From Gaeumannomyces sp. JS-464 (Eukaryota > Ascomycota > Sordariomycetes > Magnaporthales > Magnaporthaceae), in contig NGZR01000001.1 in assembly GCA_002197995.1 (NCBI GenBank), positions 9,734,001 through 9,798,000 of the forward strand: a DNA stretch of 64,000 bases, in the 5' to 3' direction. This document shows, one piece after another, positions 44,892 to 56,655 of this stretch. The stretch's first letter is position 1. Each line of letters starts with the position of its first letter. Made by a program: the position numbers and the translations under genes. A model generated the notes under the pieces. The model searched no databases. It worked only from the letters and a program-made list of their open reading frames with translations, and was not told where the DNA came from.

Positions 44892-45428
44892 TGTTATAAT
44901 TAAAAGTTTACTTTTAAAATAAAGCACTTTAAAAGTGGATAAAAATATCGCTAGTTTAAATATAAAAGAAACACGTAATTTAAAAGATAATTTAATTGCT
45001 TGCTTTAAAAAATGTTTAAAAGCTAATTTAGGTTAATTAATGCTAAAACTTTAATTAAACCTTTTTAAAACAATAAGAAATCCATTTTTTATATATATAA
45101 TCCTTTTTTCCCGTACTAGTTTTTAAATTTGTTATTTTGTTTTAACTTTTTACAAATTTACAAATCCCTTTTAAATTTGTTACTTTGTTTTAACTTTTTA
45201 CAAATTTACAAATTTTTTTTAAATTTGTTGCTTTATTTCGAGTTTTTACAAATTTACAAATCTTTTTTAAATTTGTTGCTTTGTTTCGAGTTTTTACAAA
45301 TTTACAAATCCTTTTTAGGTTTTAAGTAATTTGCTTAATTACGTAAGCTTTGTTTGTAAACGGGGTAAAAGCACCGTTTAAAACCCTTTTCACTTCGTGT
45401 TTTAAAGGCTTATATGCTGGTTGTAACA
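44892..45428 (-). repeat. 5' LTR of Gypsy C
   Basis: 537 bp, partner of 14131-14667, with the TATATATATAAT box and the 48-bp minisatellite at 45125-45330. More strongly RIP-mutated than its partner. Confidence 0.88.
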
Positions 45429-45433
45429 ATTGC

Positions 45434-46125
45434 GGTTTAAGCGTATAAATTCCCGTTCCCGAACTTTTACGAAAAAAAAAACGCTAAATTTAAAACGTTT
45501 TTTACTAAATTTAAAAGCTATTTTAAATTTTACAAATAGCAATTTATAAACGCAAAGTAAAAAGTTGCTTACGTTTTATTAAATTAAACAGCAAAGTAAA
45601 AAAATAGTTCTAATTAACTTAAAGCGATTATTTTAAAAGATATAAAAATAGCTAGGAAACTATTAAGCTTATTTTCGCCAACTTCGAAACTTTCGGAAAA
45701 AAGGTCGGAAAAAATGTTTAAAATAATTAACGAAACTTAAATTGCCGAAAATTTTTTGCTAGTTTTTAAATAGCGAAAAGCCGTAGTTAAATACGTAATA
45801 AACTTTTAACGAATTAGTACCAAGTTTAATTAAAACGACGTTACGTTAATATTGCACTTTTATAACGGGTTACGCGAAAACGTAAAAAATAAACTTATAA
45901 AACAAAATCGCTTAAAGTTTTTTACGGATTACGTTAAAAACGCGGTTTGTATTAACAATAAATTATACGAACGATAATAATAAAAAGGATATAGTTTTAA
46001 AAGTGCGGTATAAAATAATAAAGCTAATTAAAAAAAGCCAAATAGCAGTTTATTACAATTTACGAAACGCATTTAAACCCGATAAACCTTAATGCGGGAA
46101 CCGCTTATTAGTAGTAAGAAAAAAA
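45434..46125 (+). pseudogene. Gypsy G gag, continuation
   Basis: Resumes G after element C: AYKFPFPNFYEKKNAKFKTF (about 45450-45510), KLSEKRSEKMFK, HFYNGLRENVKNKL (about 45865-45905), FTDYVKNAVCINNKLYER (about 45920-45975; family AVxIDNRLYER). Homologous in reverse to C 29220-30130. It ends at the tail of LINE L3. Confidence 0.8.
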
Positions 46126-49100
46126 GAAAAAAAAAGTATATTTAACGTTAGCTAATCGGGATTTACTGGTTTTTGCTTCCCAAAAGGCATATAACGTGCT
46201 AACGCTATTTAAGCTATATACACCATGTTATAATGCTATTATTACGGCGGCTAGCAAATTAAACCCGAAGGCATACGGAGGTCGGGCCGTATTTTTTTTT
46301 GTTAATAAGCGGGTAAACGGCAAAAGGGCGTATAAAACGCCGGGGCGTTATAAGCGCAACGGTGGTAATAGTGCATTTAGCCGGCGGGTGTGCCGGGAAA
46401 AAAGGCGAGGCTAAACGGGGGGTTTTTAAAACCACTTTAAGTTCGGCCGGAGTTACGAAAAACTAACAAGCTTACTATTAATTCGGGTGGTATAAAAGAA
46501 AAATAATAAGTAATGTGCGGGTTATTATACCTTGTTATTATCGTCCGGCGATAGTAAAATAATTAATAGCGTTAACGAACGAGGCAAAAAAAGGGCCTTT
46601 ATAACAGCCGTTTTTAATACCCGGGCTTGTTTAAAGTCGGGGCGGGGTCCTTTACAAGCTATTTGTTTTTTTTTTACCTTAACCAGCTTGCAAAATATAA
46701 GGTGGGAAAGGGATTTATTTTTTTTTATAACGGTACGGGTTATCGTTCTCGTGTTTAAACTTTCGATAGTATTAGTCGAAATCCCCGTAACTTGTACGTG
46801 CGGTTATTAACCGTTGTAATGCCTTTCGGTATAATTGCAAAGCGTCGGGTAAACGTTATAATATTAACGAAAAGCTTATAACCTTATATCGTTCTAGGAA
46901 ATTACTTTCGAATTAAGCGTTCCGGGCGTCCCGGGCCATTTTCCGGGTTAAAGTTTTAACGCCGGCTATTATTGGTTTAGCGTATTAAAGTACCGAGAAA
47001 GCCGTGCTAAGCTTTATTTTAACGTCGGCTTTTTCGTTTTTGGAAATTCCCATATAGCTCGAGGATTAGCGAACGTATACCCGGTATTTATTTATAAAAT
47101 AATAAACCTTTGTAAAAGATTTTTGCGAGCTATTAAAAGCTGTGCTTAAAAATCCGTTAGCCGCCGAGGTGTTATCGAAGTATAAATGGTAAATACAGTT
47201 GTAAAAGTTTTAAATAGCTTTGCCAAAGCCCATTCGGGCTTTTTCCGCTTCGCCGTTAAATATTTTAACAAGGTGCGCCAGCTTGCCGTGCTTGGAAAGT
47301 TTGCGTTAACCGGTTTAATATATTACTTAGCCGTATCCGATTGCTTTTTTTTCCGTTTTAAACTTATCGTTATAAATTATAACGTCCGTAAAAGGAAAGG
47401 TATTTCACCACGCTATAAATGCTTTAACGGCTGTTTGCTTTTTTTATATAACTACCGTAAACCTCGTATATTTATAAAAGAAGTAAGCCGGGCGAATGCA
47501 AGCTGGAAAAAGTTTAACTGTTTTTTGCAAATAAGTCGTTCGTTTGCTAAGCAAGCCCGTTTTAAGCCTTCGAGCGTTAATTGTCGGTTTAACCGTTGCG
47601 GTTAAAAGGTGGGAGTTCGAAACCGTATTAATGCGGGCCGTAAAACGGAAACAGATTTGTTTTAAAAGCGCTTCGGTGTTTAAAATGCCGGATTTGTAAT
47701 GCAAAGCTTTTATCGGTATAGTTTTCCAAACTAATACTACTGCTTAAAAAAACGCAATTAAAGCTTTATTAACCCGTTTAATTAAGTGGTTTTAACGGAT
47801 ATATTGTTATTATGCGGGCTTATATAAGTGTGGTTTAGTTTTGCTTTTATACCACATTTTAACCTCGTATTATAATGTTAGGATAATAACCGTTATAACG
47901 GCTTTATATACTAATTACGCTAGTAGCCCTTTTATTAAATAAGTAAGTTTTTGGAAATGGTTAGCAACGTTTAAAGCTTTTATAACCCTATTGTTAACAT
48001 GCAGCCCGAAGTTAAGCTTTTGGTCGAAAAAAAACGCTTAACCATCGTAAAGTTGCCAGGTTTTTAAGGCTTTTAACAGTTTGTTATATGGTTAAACTTT
48101 TAGTTTTAACCGCCGGGGTCGTAGGGTTTTTTTGCTTAGAAAAATGCATAAATTCGCATTTTCCCAAGTCGAAAGCATTTTTATTAGCCTTACCCTAACG
48201 TAGGATTTCCGTTACCGTTACTTTTGCTTTACGAAAGCACTTTTTGAAAAAGTTGCCCGTTACGTGTATACTTATATCGTCCGCGTATTTATACTTTACT
48301 ACTTTCGCTTTAAGTAGGATTTCGGCCATATATAGTATAAACAAAACCGGTAAAGCCGGTAACTTTTAATGTAACCCGCAGTTCGGGGAAAAAAAAGTTA
48401 CCGTAGCGTTTTTTAAATGCATTTAAATTAGCTTATTTTTTGCAAAAGATAATACCTAGCGTATTAACGTTAAGTTCCATTTTTAATTTAACAGCTTTTA
48501 AAAAAGCTTTTAGTAAAGTACAACGTCGAAAGCTTTTTATACGTCCATTATAACGAAAGCGGCGGCTTTATAGTTTTAAATTGCGCGTTTTACTTTATAA
48601 GCCACGCATACCGTTAAATCGGTGGCGGCTTTTTTAAAAGTCGCTTTAACGTATTACAAGGCTATTAACCCGTGCTATAACGCGACGAAAGCCATCCGCG
48701 AGGTTATTAAACGTTTTAGCCCTTTTTTTAAACACGAAAGCAGGGTTATTAAGCGGTAAAATTTCAAATTTGTTATATCCCACTTATTCGGCTTTTATAA
48801 TATAACCACTTCCGTTATACGGAAAAGGCCTTAAATAGTGCCCGGCTTTTAAGCATGCTTTGAAAAAAGTTTTACGTATTTCTTTATTGCCGGTTATACC
48901 GCCGTTAACAATTTAACTAATAAAAAGTCGATGCCCGGGGCCGTATTTGCTATGCTAATAATGTATTTCCGGCACTTTTTTAACGGGACGCAAAGGTTCC
49001 ACGAAAGTTATGCGATTTTTTAAAAAGCTTTTTAACGTAACGAATCCTTTTGTAAATCGTTTTCTATTATAAACCTGTGGAGGATTTTACAACCTAACGC

Positions 49101-50718
49101 TTCCGCTTTATTTTTTAACGTTATACTAACCTCTTTATTAATATTTAAAAAAAGGGAGCCGTATAACGGGCGTAAGTTTATGCCATTTTACAACACGGTA
49201 TAACGTTGCCGAGGAATCGATTCTTTTAGCACGTTAGCTTAATGCTATTTTTTAACTGCCCAAACCGCTGCTTTTAACGCGTAAGCTTCGGCCGTACTAA
49301 GCCCGCCCCCCGTTGTGGCTTTTGCGAGGTCCCGTTATATGGTAGCGTACTTTTCGTTTTACTACGGTTAACTTATATTTTTAACTTTAAGCTTTTTACC
49401 GTAAGTGGTTAGCGCATTTTTTAACAAGTTTATTAACGCTTCGGTTGCTTTATGCAAATAAATTATAACGTGCGAGTTTGTAAATTTTTCGTAAAATGCC
49501 GGCTTTAAAGCCCGTTAACGGCGGTAAGCTGCCCGCCTCGGCTGTTACCACGTTCGTAAACATTGGTAATTTATCGTTTAAAAACGTAATACGTTGGCAG
49601 TTTAAGGTAGCGTTATTAGGATAAAAAACTTCGATTCGTATTATGCGGTAGTTCGAATTAGTTGTTAATACGGGGTCGATTTCCGCTGTTATTAACGGGG
49701 CGTTAATAAAAGTAAGGTTTAGCACACCTTTTTAATCGTATGTAAGCCTATTTAAGTAGGTAAATAAAAAAAGGTTGCAAAAATTAGCCTATTGGGCTAT
49801 CTTTTTACCCTTATTTTTATTACCCCGGGCTGGGTTTTATGCCGGGGATAAAGCGTTAAAATCCCTAATTACAATGCATTTCGTTATTAAACGCTAACGT
49901 AATAATAAATTTAAACAAGGTTTTAAAAGGTTTTTTAAAAGCTTATATACGTTAACGAAAGTGCATTGAAAAATAACAAGCTAAAAGATATTTCGCGTAT
50001 TATTTGCCGGTTTATTCGCAATTAGTTAAAACTTTAAGTTTTTCCGTACGTAAATTATTATTCGAGGTTTAATTTAATAATCGTGCCAATTATCCACCGG
50101 GGTAAACAGCTTATATAACGGGTAAGTGCATAGCATAAACTTTTTTTTTAACGTTAAAAAGCTTTTGCATTAATACCACGTCGATTTTCCGGCTTTAACA
50201 TAATTAAAGCAAAGTTACCGCCGTTGCTTAATTGCGACGAACGTTCGTTTAAACGGCGGTTAAAACCTGGTAGCGTTTAAAGCGAAACGCCGAGCGTTAA
50301 ACCTTATTCCTATATGCTGTTACCCGGTTAGCTTTTAACATATGCAAAAGTGGCGGTAATATATTAAGGGGTTTAGCTTTAAGGTTGTTAGCCGGCGGGC
50401 ATTTTAACGCTTTTTAAAGCATTTTTTAAAGCGTTTTCCAGCGCGATTCCGTTTGCTTTAATACCTTTTTCCAACTCGGAAAAGTCCAGCTTTATAATTG
50501 TTAATACTTTATACTAGTTATTAAATTTAACCTTAACTTTTTTTACATAATGCTTTTTTTTATCGGCCGTACTAAACGCTTTTTTAAAAACCGAAGTAAC
50601 TTGCTAAAATAAGGTTATTAGTTAAGCCGTTAGCTTGTTTAACAGGCATGCCCCAACGATAGCAAGGGTGGCGGGGCTGCCGTTAATAGCGGCGGTGTTA
50701 TCGGTATTAGCGGTAACG
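46126..50718 (-). mobile_element. LINE L3, interrupted by Gypsy D
   Basis: Collinear with L2 from the 3' tail (an A-rich AAAGAAAAAAAAAG stretch, 46126-46141) through the RNase H region (about 46990-47450), RT (about 47700-48770) and endonuclease (about 50100-49700) to the GC micro-repeat part of ORF1 at 50640-50718. There Gypsy D begins. The 5' remainder should lie beyond D, outside the window. L3 is more heavily mutated than L2. The open frame at 47186-47605 is antisense to RNase H. Confidence 0.82.
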
Positions 50719-51017
50719 TATTACAATTAAAAGTTTACTTTTAAAGTAAAAAGCTTCGGAAGTGGATAAAACAATATCGTTAGTTTAAGTACAAAAAAAC
50801 ACGTGATTTACAAAGACAATTTAATTGCTTGCTTTAAAAAATGCTTAAAAGCTAACTTAAATTAATTAATATAAAGTTTTAATTAAAACCACTTAAAACA
50901 GTAAAAAATCCTCGCTTTTTTATAATAGCTTCGTTTATCTTATAACATTTTTGGATATATTAGCTATATTTATAACTAATATATCCTTATTAAATATATA
51001 AGCTATACTTGTAACTA

Positions 51018-52874
51018 ACGTAGTTTACCACCGAACGACATACACCACCGAGCGACATACGAATTGCGAAAACGCGATACATTTTTTTTTGCTTCCAATT
51101 TTTCCACCGACAAGCATGCCAAACCACAACTACGAAAGCCGATTAATTTTCGCTTTTTAAGCTTTGCGATTAAGCCTAAAATTAAGCATTCAGGCCGCCG
51201 CTAAAATCTATTCGGTCGCGTTCGCCACTTTCGCTAAACGAAAGCGCGGTAAGCCTGCTTAACGCGATAGCATGCCTAACTTTCGGAAATTAACGGAATC
51301 CGAAAAGAAAGCGCTTATTAAGTACATATTTAAGCTGGATTTTCGCGCATTCCCTCCCCGGCCTTTTAATGTTAAAAATATGGCTAACCGATTGCTCGCC
51401 GAACACGACGCGGGCATTATCGGGATTAACTAAGTCGCGAAGTTCGTTAAACGCCGCCCGGAATTCGGTACGCGTTGGATTCGAAAGTACGACTATTAAA
51501 AAGCCAAATGCGAAAATCTTAAGCTCGTTTTTGCTTAGTTCGACTTTATACGGAACATTATAGCCAAATATGGTATTTTGGATAACAATATTTACAATTT
51601 CGACGAAACCGGCTTTTTTATAAGCATAATCGCCGCCGTTATAGTTATTACAATATCGAAAGGCCGTAATAAAGCAAAGCTAATTTAACTTAGCAACCGA
51701 AAATGGGTTATAATTATTTAAAAGGTTAATTATTGCGGTTAAGCGATCCCTTTTTTATTATCGTTAAAAGGCAATACCATTTAGCTAATTAGTATTCGAA
51801 AACCGGCTTTTTACGCGATTAAATCATTTTAACGAATGCTAACAAGTAAATTACGAACGATTTCGGGTTAAAACGGATTCGGCATTTCGATAAGCACATT
51901 ATAACCCGCAAAAAAAGGTCTTATCGTTTGTTAATGCTAAACGGGCATAAAAACCACCATTCGACGAATTTTAAACTTTATTACTAAAAATATAACATCG
52001 TTACGCTTTGCATGCCTTTGCATTCGTTTTACTTTTTTTAGCCGCTTAACGTTAAATGTTTTAACCCGCTAAAAAAAGCGTACGGTTAATAAGTTAAAAA
52101 CCTAATAAAATTATACGTTAACCACGTAATTAAGGTCGAGTTCCTTTCGGCGTTTAAAGCGGCATTTTTTAATTTTATAACCGAAAAAAACATTTAAAAA
52201 GGTTTTTGGAAAGCTGGCTTTGCTTTTTTTAATCCGGATTCGGTTTTAAAAAAGCTGGATGTAAAGTTACAAACTTTAACTCCCCCGAAAAAGCTTTTAA
52301 ATAACGCCGAACTTTAAACCTTTAAAACGCTTTAAACAGCTAGGGACGCAACTTTGCAATCCGAACATATTAAAACTCGGATTTCCAATTACCGAAATAG
52401 CTTTTCGTCGCTTATGCTATTAGCTATAAACCAATTAACGAAAGGGCTAAAGCAATTATGCATCGGTAACCTTTTTAAAAAAAAGAACTCCAAGCTACGA
52501 AAAGCGAACGAAGCGTTAAACAAACGCCGAAAGGTTAAAAAAACACGTGTCCGGCAAAAAGGGTTACATATTATCGAAAAAATACGAAGTGTTTTAAATT
52601 AAAAGGAGCTGGATGGATAGCTATAGCAAAAAATGCGCGATTATAAGGGTTAAAAAAGGAAAGCAATAACAATTCGTCGGCGATATGGCATTTGCGGCAA
52701 AACCGGACACAATGCGCGCATTTGCCAAAAGGAAGTAAAAATGTCCGATATATACAATTCCGAATAGTTTAAATGGATTGCTGGCGTTATTAGGTTAGCA
52801 TGCACGTTAATTAACCGGAAGTCGGGTGTAAATGTATCGCTCGGTGGTGTGTGTCGTTCGGTAGTAAACTACGT
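51018..52874 (+). mobile_element. Fot1/pogo-type DNA transposon Z2
   Basis: 1857 bp with TA at 51016-51017 and 52875-52876. The inverted repeat begins ACGTAGTTTACCACCGAACG. Two tandem 17-bp copies of ACCACCGA(A/G)CGACATAC lie at 51027-51060 and are mirrored at the right end. It is inserted in the LTR of Gypsy D, inside an AT-rich near-palindrome (GGATATATTAGC...GCTAATATAT). Confidence 0.9.
51180..52602 (+). pseudogene. Fot1-like transposase of Z2, RIP-broken
   Basis: Same protein as in Z1: LTESEKKALIKYIFKLDFRA near 51293-51350, DIYNFDETGFF near 51590-51620, and an open C-terminal stretch at 52354-52602 with a lysine-rich coiled tail. The first ATG region and several Trp/Gln codons are lost at sites different from those in Z1, so the two copies were mutated independently. 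Confidence 0.83.
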
Positions 52875-54138
52875 TAATATATTTTTGTTAAATATGTTAA
52901 TTATATTTATAGCTAATATATCTTGCGTTAATTACGTGGTAGGTAGTTACGTAACCGGGCGTTAAAATGGGTAATAGGTCGCTTTAACCCTTTTTTCCGC
53001 TTTAAACCGCCCCGCATTCTTTTTTAGGAACGCGGTCGTAACATTAAGTTTCCTTTTTTAAGTTAAATTTTTTTAACTACCGTTTATTGCCCCGCTTTTC
53101 GTTAATAGTAAATACTTTCCTTTTTTACTAACTTTTATCCTTTACATTTAACAAAATGTTTAATCGGGTGTAAAAACGAAAACCGGCGCGTTTAATTGTT
53201 AAACGTAATAACTTTTTTTCTTTTATCCTTCGTTTTTTTATTAACATGCCTTTTTGTTTTAATTGCGAGGCCGACGGTTTTAATTAGTGCATAACGTTTT
53301 TTAACGACCATTTTCGCTGCGAAAAGTGCGTTCGTTAAAAGCATTCCCGGTGTAACATTTTAAACTTTGCTTTTAAGCACTTTTGTTATTATAATTTCTA
53401 ACACCTTCGCGCGAAAAAGGAGCTAAAAGCTGCGAAAGCGGAGCGTCGTTTAATTAACGCTAAAATTAAACTTTTGCGAAAGCAAAGAAAACAGTGGTGC
53501 GAAAAGCTTACTCGAGCGATTCGCCGTAGTATTAACTTTGTGGAAAAGTTAAAGCGTATCGAGCGGGAAATAGCCGATTAAAAAGCCTATTAAACTGCTT
53601 CGCAATTTAAACCATTCGTAACTTTTACCGTTTCCTTCGACTAGCAAATGCCCGGGGTTAATTTTAACTTAAACCTGTTTGCTTTTTTTAACTTTTATAA
53701 ATTATTCCTTTTTTAACGTTTTTATAAAACCCGTAGCACATTAGGTGTAACTTTAATCCTTTTTTACTAAAGTCGCAAGTTCGATTTTTAACGGGTTTGT
53801 TTATTATAATAATATTATCGCTTAACCGATAGTGCTATTATAATAATATTTGGTTTTCTCTTTTTTTTTTTTTTTAACCGTTCGTAATAAACCTTTTTGC
53901 TTTATTTGGTTTTAGTAAACCGTGTTTTTTTAACAACTTTTTTAGGTTTTGTAACACATTAAGTATGGTTTTAACTTTTTTTTACGAAAGTTGTGGGTTT
54001 AAATATTAACAAAGCCGTTTTTTTATAATATAAAAGCTGTTTTTATATTAGGAAAAAACCTTTTTTTTCTTTTTTTTTTAACCTTTTTATAAGTGCTTTT
54101 GCCGATATTTTTATAAAGTTTTTTAGCAATTCCTAAAG

Positions 54139-54522
54139 TTAGTTTTTTTTTCCTACGTGTTTTTTTTCGTAGCCGTACTTTTTCCATTTAATTAAATACT
54201 TTTTAAACTTATATTTTAACTTATAATTTAAAAAAATTTTAATTTCGTACTTTTGTTTTTCGTTAACTTTTATTAACTCGTCGCTTTTAAAGCCTGGTAG
54301 CGTTAATTCGAATAAGGAAATATAAAAAACCGGGTGGGATTTTGTAATTAATAGTAATCGAAATTTATAATATACATTCGAAACTTTTTTTAACATTTTA
54401 AAAGGTTTTCGTTTTTTATAGTTTAATTTATCGCTTAATTGTTTTATTTTAATATTGCGTGGAAAAAAGTAAACGTTATTTCCTTTTTTAAAAGTCGGTT
54501 TTTCGATTTTTAATTTATTCAT
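54139..54522 (-). pseudogene. Gypsy D integrase C-terminus with chromodomain
   Basis: 127 open codons on the minus strand: KKGNNVYFFPRNIKIKQLSD then KPFKMLKKVSNVYYKF and HPVFYISLFELTLPG (about 54450-54320), then YEIKIFLNYK and FKKYLIKWKKYGYE (about 54250-54160). The last part has the chromodomain form (YEVExILDxR...YLVKWKGY). In chromoviruses it steers integration toward modified chromatin. Aromatic cage residues are partly preserved (Y, W, Y). The true reading frame begins upstream in the integrase. Confidence 0.8.
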
Positions 54523-54826
54523 TTAAATAGTTATGCGGTGCCGCAAGTTTTTTAGCTTTGTTTAAAAGTATTTATACAGTTTAATAAGCTTCGTTATTTA
54601 TATTTCCATTATTAAAGCATATATTTTTTATTTTAGGTTTTTTATACGCCGTGAGCGTAAATTTATAATTCTATAAAACGGTATATTTTTATGCTTTTAT
54701 AAATTAAGCTATTATAAGCGACTAAGTTATAAAAAGTAATTGTATTTAATCGCTTTATTTGTAATTAACGTAGTAACGTAAATACTATTTTATAATTTAA
54801 TTCGTTCGCTTCGTTTATCCATTTAT

Positions 54827-55290
54827 TTAAAAGTGGTAAGTTATAAATAAAAAGTGTTTTACTTTTAGCTTATTCGTAAACCTTTTCCAAAACTTGCTTA
54901 TAAATAGCTTGTTTTTATTCGTAATTAAACGGCTCGGTGTGCCGTATTCCGTTATTACGTGTTTATTAAAAACGTACGCTAATTTTATAACGTCGCTGCT
55001 TTTTTTATATGGTAAAAACAAAGCGTATTTAGTAAACCTATTTATTACTACTAATACATTGTCGTATTTAACTTTAATCGTTGGTTTTTTAAATTAGGGA
55101 AATTTAATAACAAAGTTTATAATAACTTTTTGCCACGCTTCGTTTAATGCTAATAAAGGTTGTAATAATTTATACGGTTTATATTTGTTAGTTTTATTTT
55201 TAGCATAGTTTTCGCGCAATTTTTTATTACGTTTTATACTTCGGTTTAAATTCCCGCGAATTTGTAATATTATTACAGTCGTTTTCACGT
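54827..55290 (-). pseudogene. Gypsy D integrase core
   Basis: Minus strand. 55288-55094 holds a KPYKLLQPLLALNEAWQKVI segment followed by INFVIKFP (family: P..PWQxISxDFVxxLP). 55021-54827 holds VFNKHVITEYGTPSRLITNK followed by NKLFISKFWKRF (family: HGxPxxIVSDRGxxFTSxFW). The catalytic Asp of SDRG is Asn here, a G-to-A type change. The two frames are separated by stops. Confidence 0.82.
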
Positions 55291-56049
55291 TTTGGTTACG
55301 ATTTAATAGTTATATACCGGCTGGTTATAAACTTGTTAAATTTTTTTTAAAGTTTAAACTTTTCCTTACCGGACCGTTTTAATAAGTATTTTTTATGTTA
55401 AAACCAAAAATCCGTTTGGTTTTTTCGTTAAAATTACTCGTGTTTTTTTTTAAATATTACGACTTAATGGTTCGATTATCGGTTTAAAGTATTCGTTTAG
55501 CCGCTTTCCGACCTTTTCCGGTATTCGAGTTAAATATCGTAGTTTTGCAAAAACTCCCTTTAATAAATTTGTCGTTTATTTAAGTTTTTGCTAATAATAA
55601 AATGTGTTAAGTTTTTATAATTTATATATATATTATAACTTAATGCTTAGCTTTATAAAAGTGCGGTCGCCATTTTTCGAATGTTTAAATAATTGCTAAA
55701 AGTTTTTTATCGTGGATTTAATAGTTTAACTTAAATTTATTTAACTTTTGCGAAAAAAATGCGTAAAAATATAACCGTTTTTAATCGTTTCGTTATTCGA
55801 GTTAACTACCGATCGCGTAATCCGACGTATTAGTTTTAACTTCGAAAGGTTTTTTTAAGTTTAAAAATGTTAATATTAGTTCGCTTATTACAGCGTCCCG
55901 TAATTGCTTAAAAGCTTTTCATTTTTGCTTTTCCTAATAAAACTAATAGTTATTTTTAATAACGTTTATAAATAATATAACGATTTTATTATAACTGCGG
56001 ATAAACCGTTTGTAAAAGTTTAAAAATCCTAAAAACCTTTATACTTTCG

Positions 56050-56655
56050 TAACGTTTTTAAATATAAACCACTTTTTAACCTTTTTAACTTTGTTAAAGT
56101 TTATATAAATTTATCTTAATGTAATTACAAACTTTAAAAAAATAACTTTTTATATATGCCATTCGCACTTTTCCGGTTTAATAAAAAGCTTTACGCTAAA
56201 CAGCTTTTCGAGTATTTTATATACGTGCTGTTTATGCTTTTTTATTATTTTCGAAAAAATTAAAATGTCGTTTAAATACGTAAAAACGAAAACGTTAAAA
56301 TACTTTTGTAATACGTGGTTAATTATCTTTTAAAACGTAGCTAATACGTTAATAAAACTAAAGGTTATTACTACAAATTCGTAGTATTTAAACTTTATTT
56401 TAAAAGCTGTTAGTTACTTTTGGCCTTTTTTTTTGTATTAAACTATAAGCTTTTCGTAAATTTAAAACCGTAAAATATTAGGTTTTACCGAGCTTGTTTT
56501 GCAATTTATCGATAAAAGCAAAAAATATCGATTTTTAATTGTAATTTTATTTAACGGGCGGTAATCGACGCACATTCGCTTCGTCCCGTTATTTTTTTAT
56601 AAAATCCCGTATTTTATTAAAAAATCGAAAGGTTTAATATGTCCTTTTCGTAAAT
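56050..56655 (-). pseudogene. Gypsy D reverse transcriptase, N-terminal part
   Basis: Minus-strand translation shows GHIKPFDFLIKYGIL, then MCVDYRPLNKITIKNRYFLL (about 56590-56510; family CVDYRxLNxITxKNRYPLP). The region near 56285-56250 matches the YxDD-loop segment of C. The element is cut at 56655, before the finger domain begins. Confidence 0.8.

Larger units (their letters stand above)
14131..45428 (-). mobile_element. Gypsy element C, spread over 31 kb by later insertions
   Basis: Two LTRs of identical length (537 bp; 14131-14667 and 44892-45428), both TGTTA...GTAACA on the plus strand, are flanked by attgc at 14126-14130 and 45429-45433. The internal parts collected outside the nested insertions are 14668-15628, 17490-17901, 24889-27696, 27967-29411, 29647-30334 and 44848-44891. 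Read on the minus strand they give gag, protease/RT region, integrase and chromodomain in the Gypsy order, for a net length of about 6 kb, normal for a chromodomain-bearing Gypsy. The element is RIP-mutated throughout. It was inserted into the gag of a relative (G). Confidence 0.87.
50719..56655 (-). mobile_element. Gypsy element D, 3' portion
   Basis: The 3' LTR starts at 50719 (TATTACAATTAAAAG, TG mutated to TA) and ends GGTCGTAACA at 53043. Without the Fot1 copy Z2 it is about 466 bp. The LTR end proximal to 50719 resembles the C LTR, but the other half (52880-53040) is different and lacks the minisatellite. The internal part 53044-56655 is collinear with C and carries chromodomain, integrase and RT. 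It stops where element H begins; the 5' half is outside the window. Confidence 0.83.
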
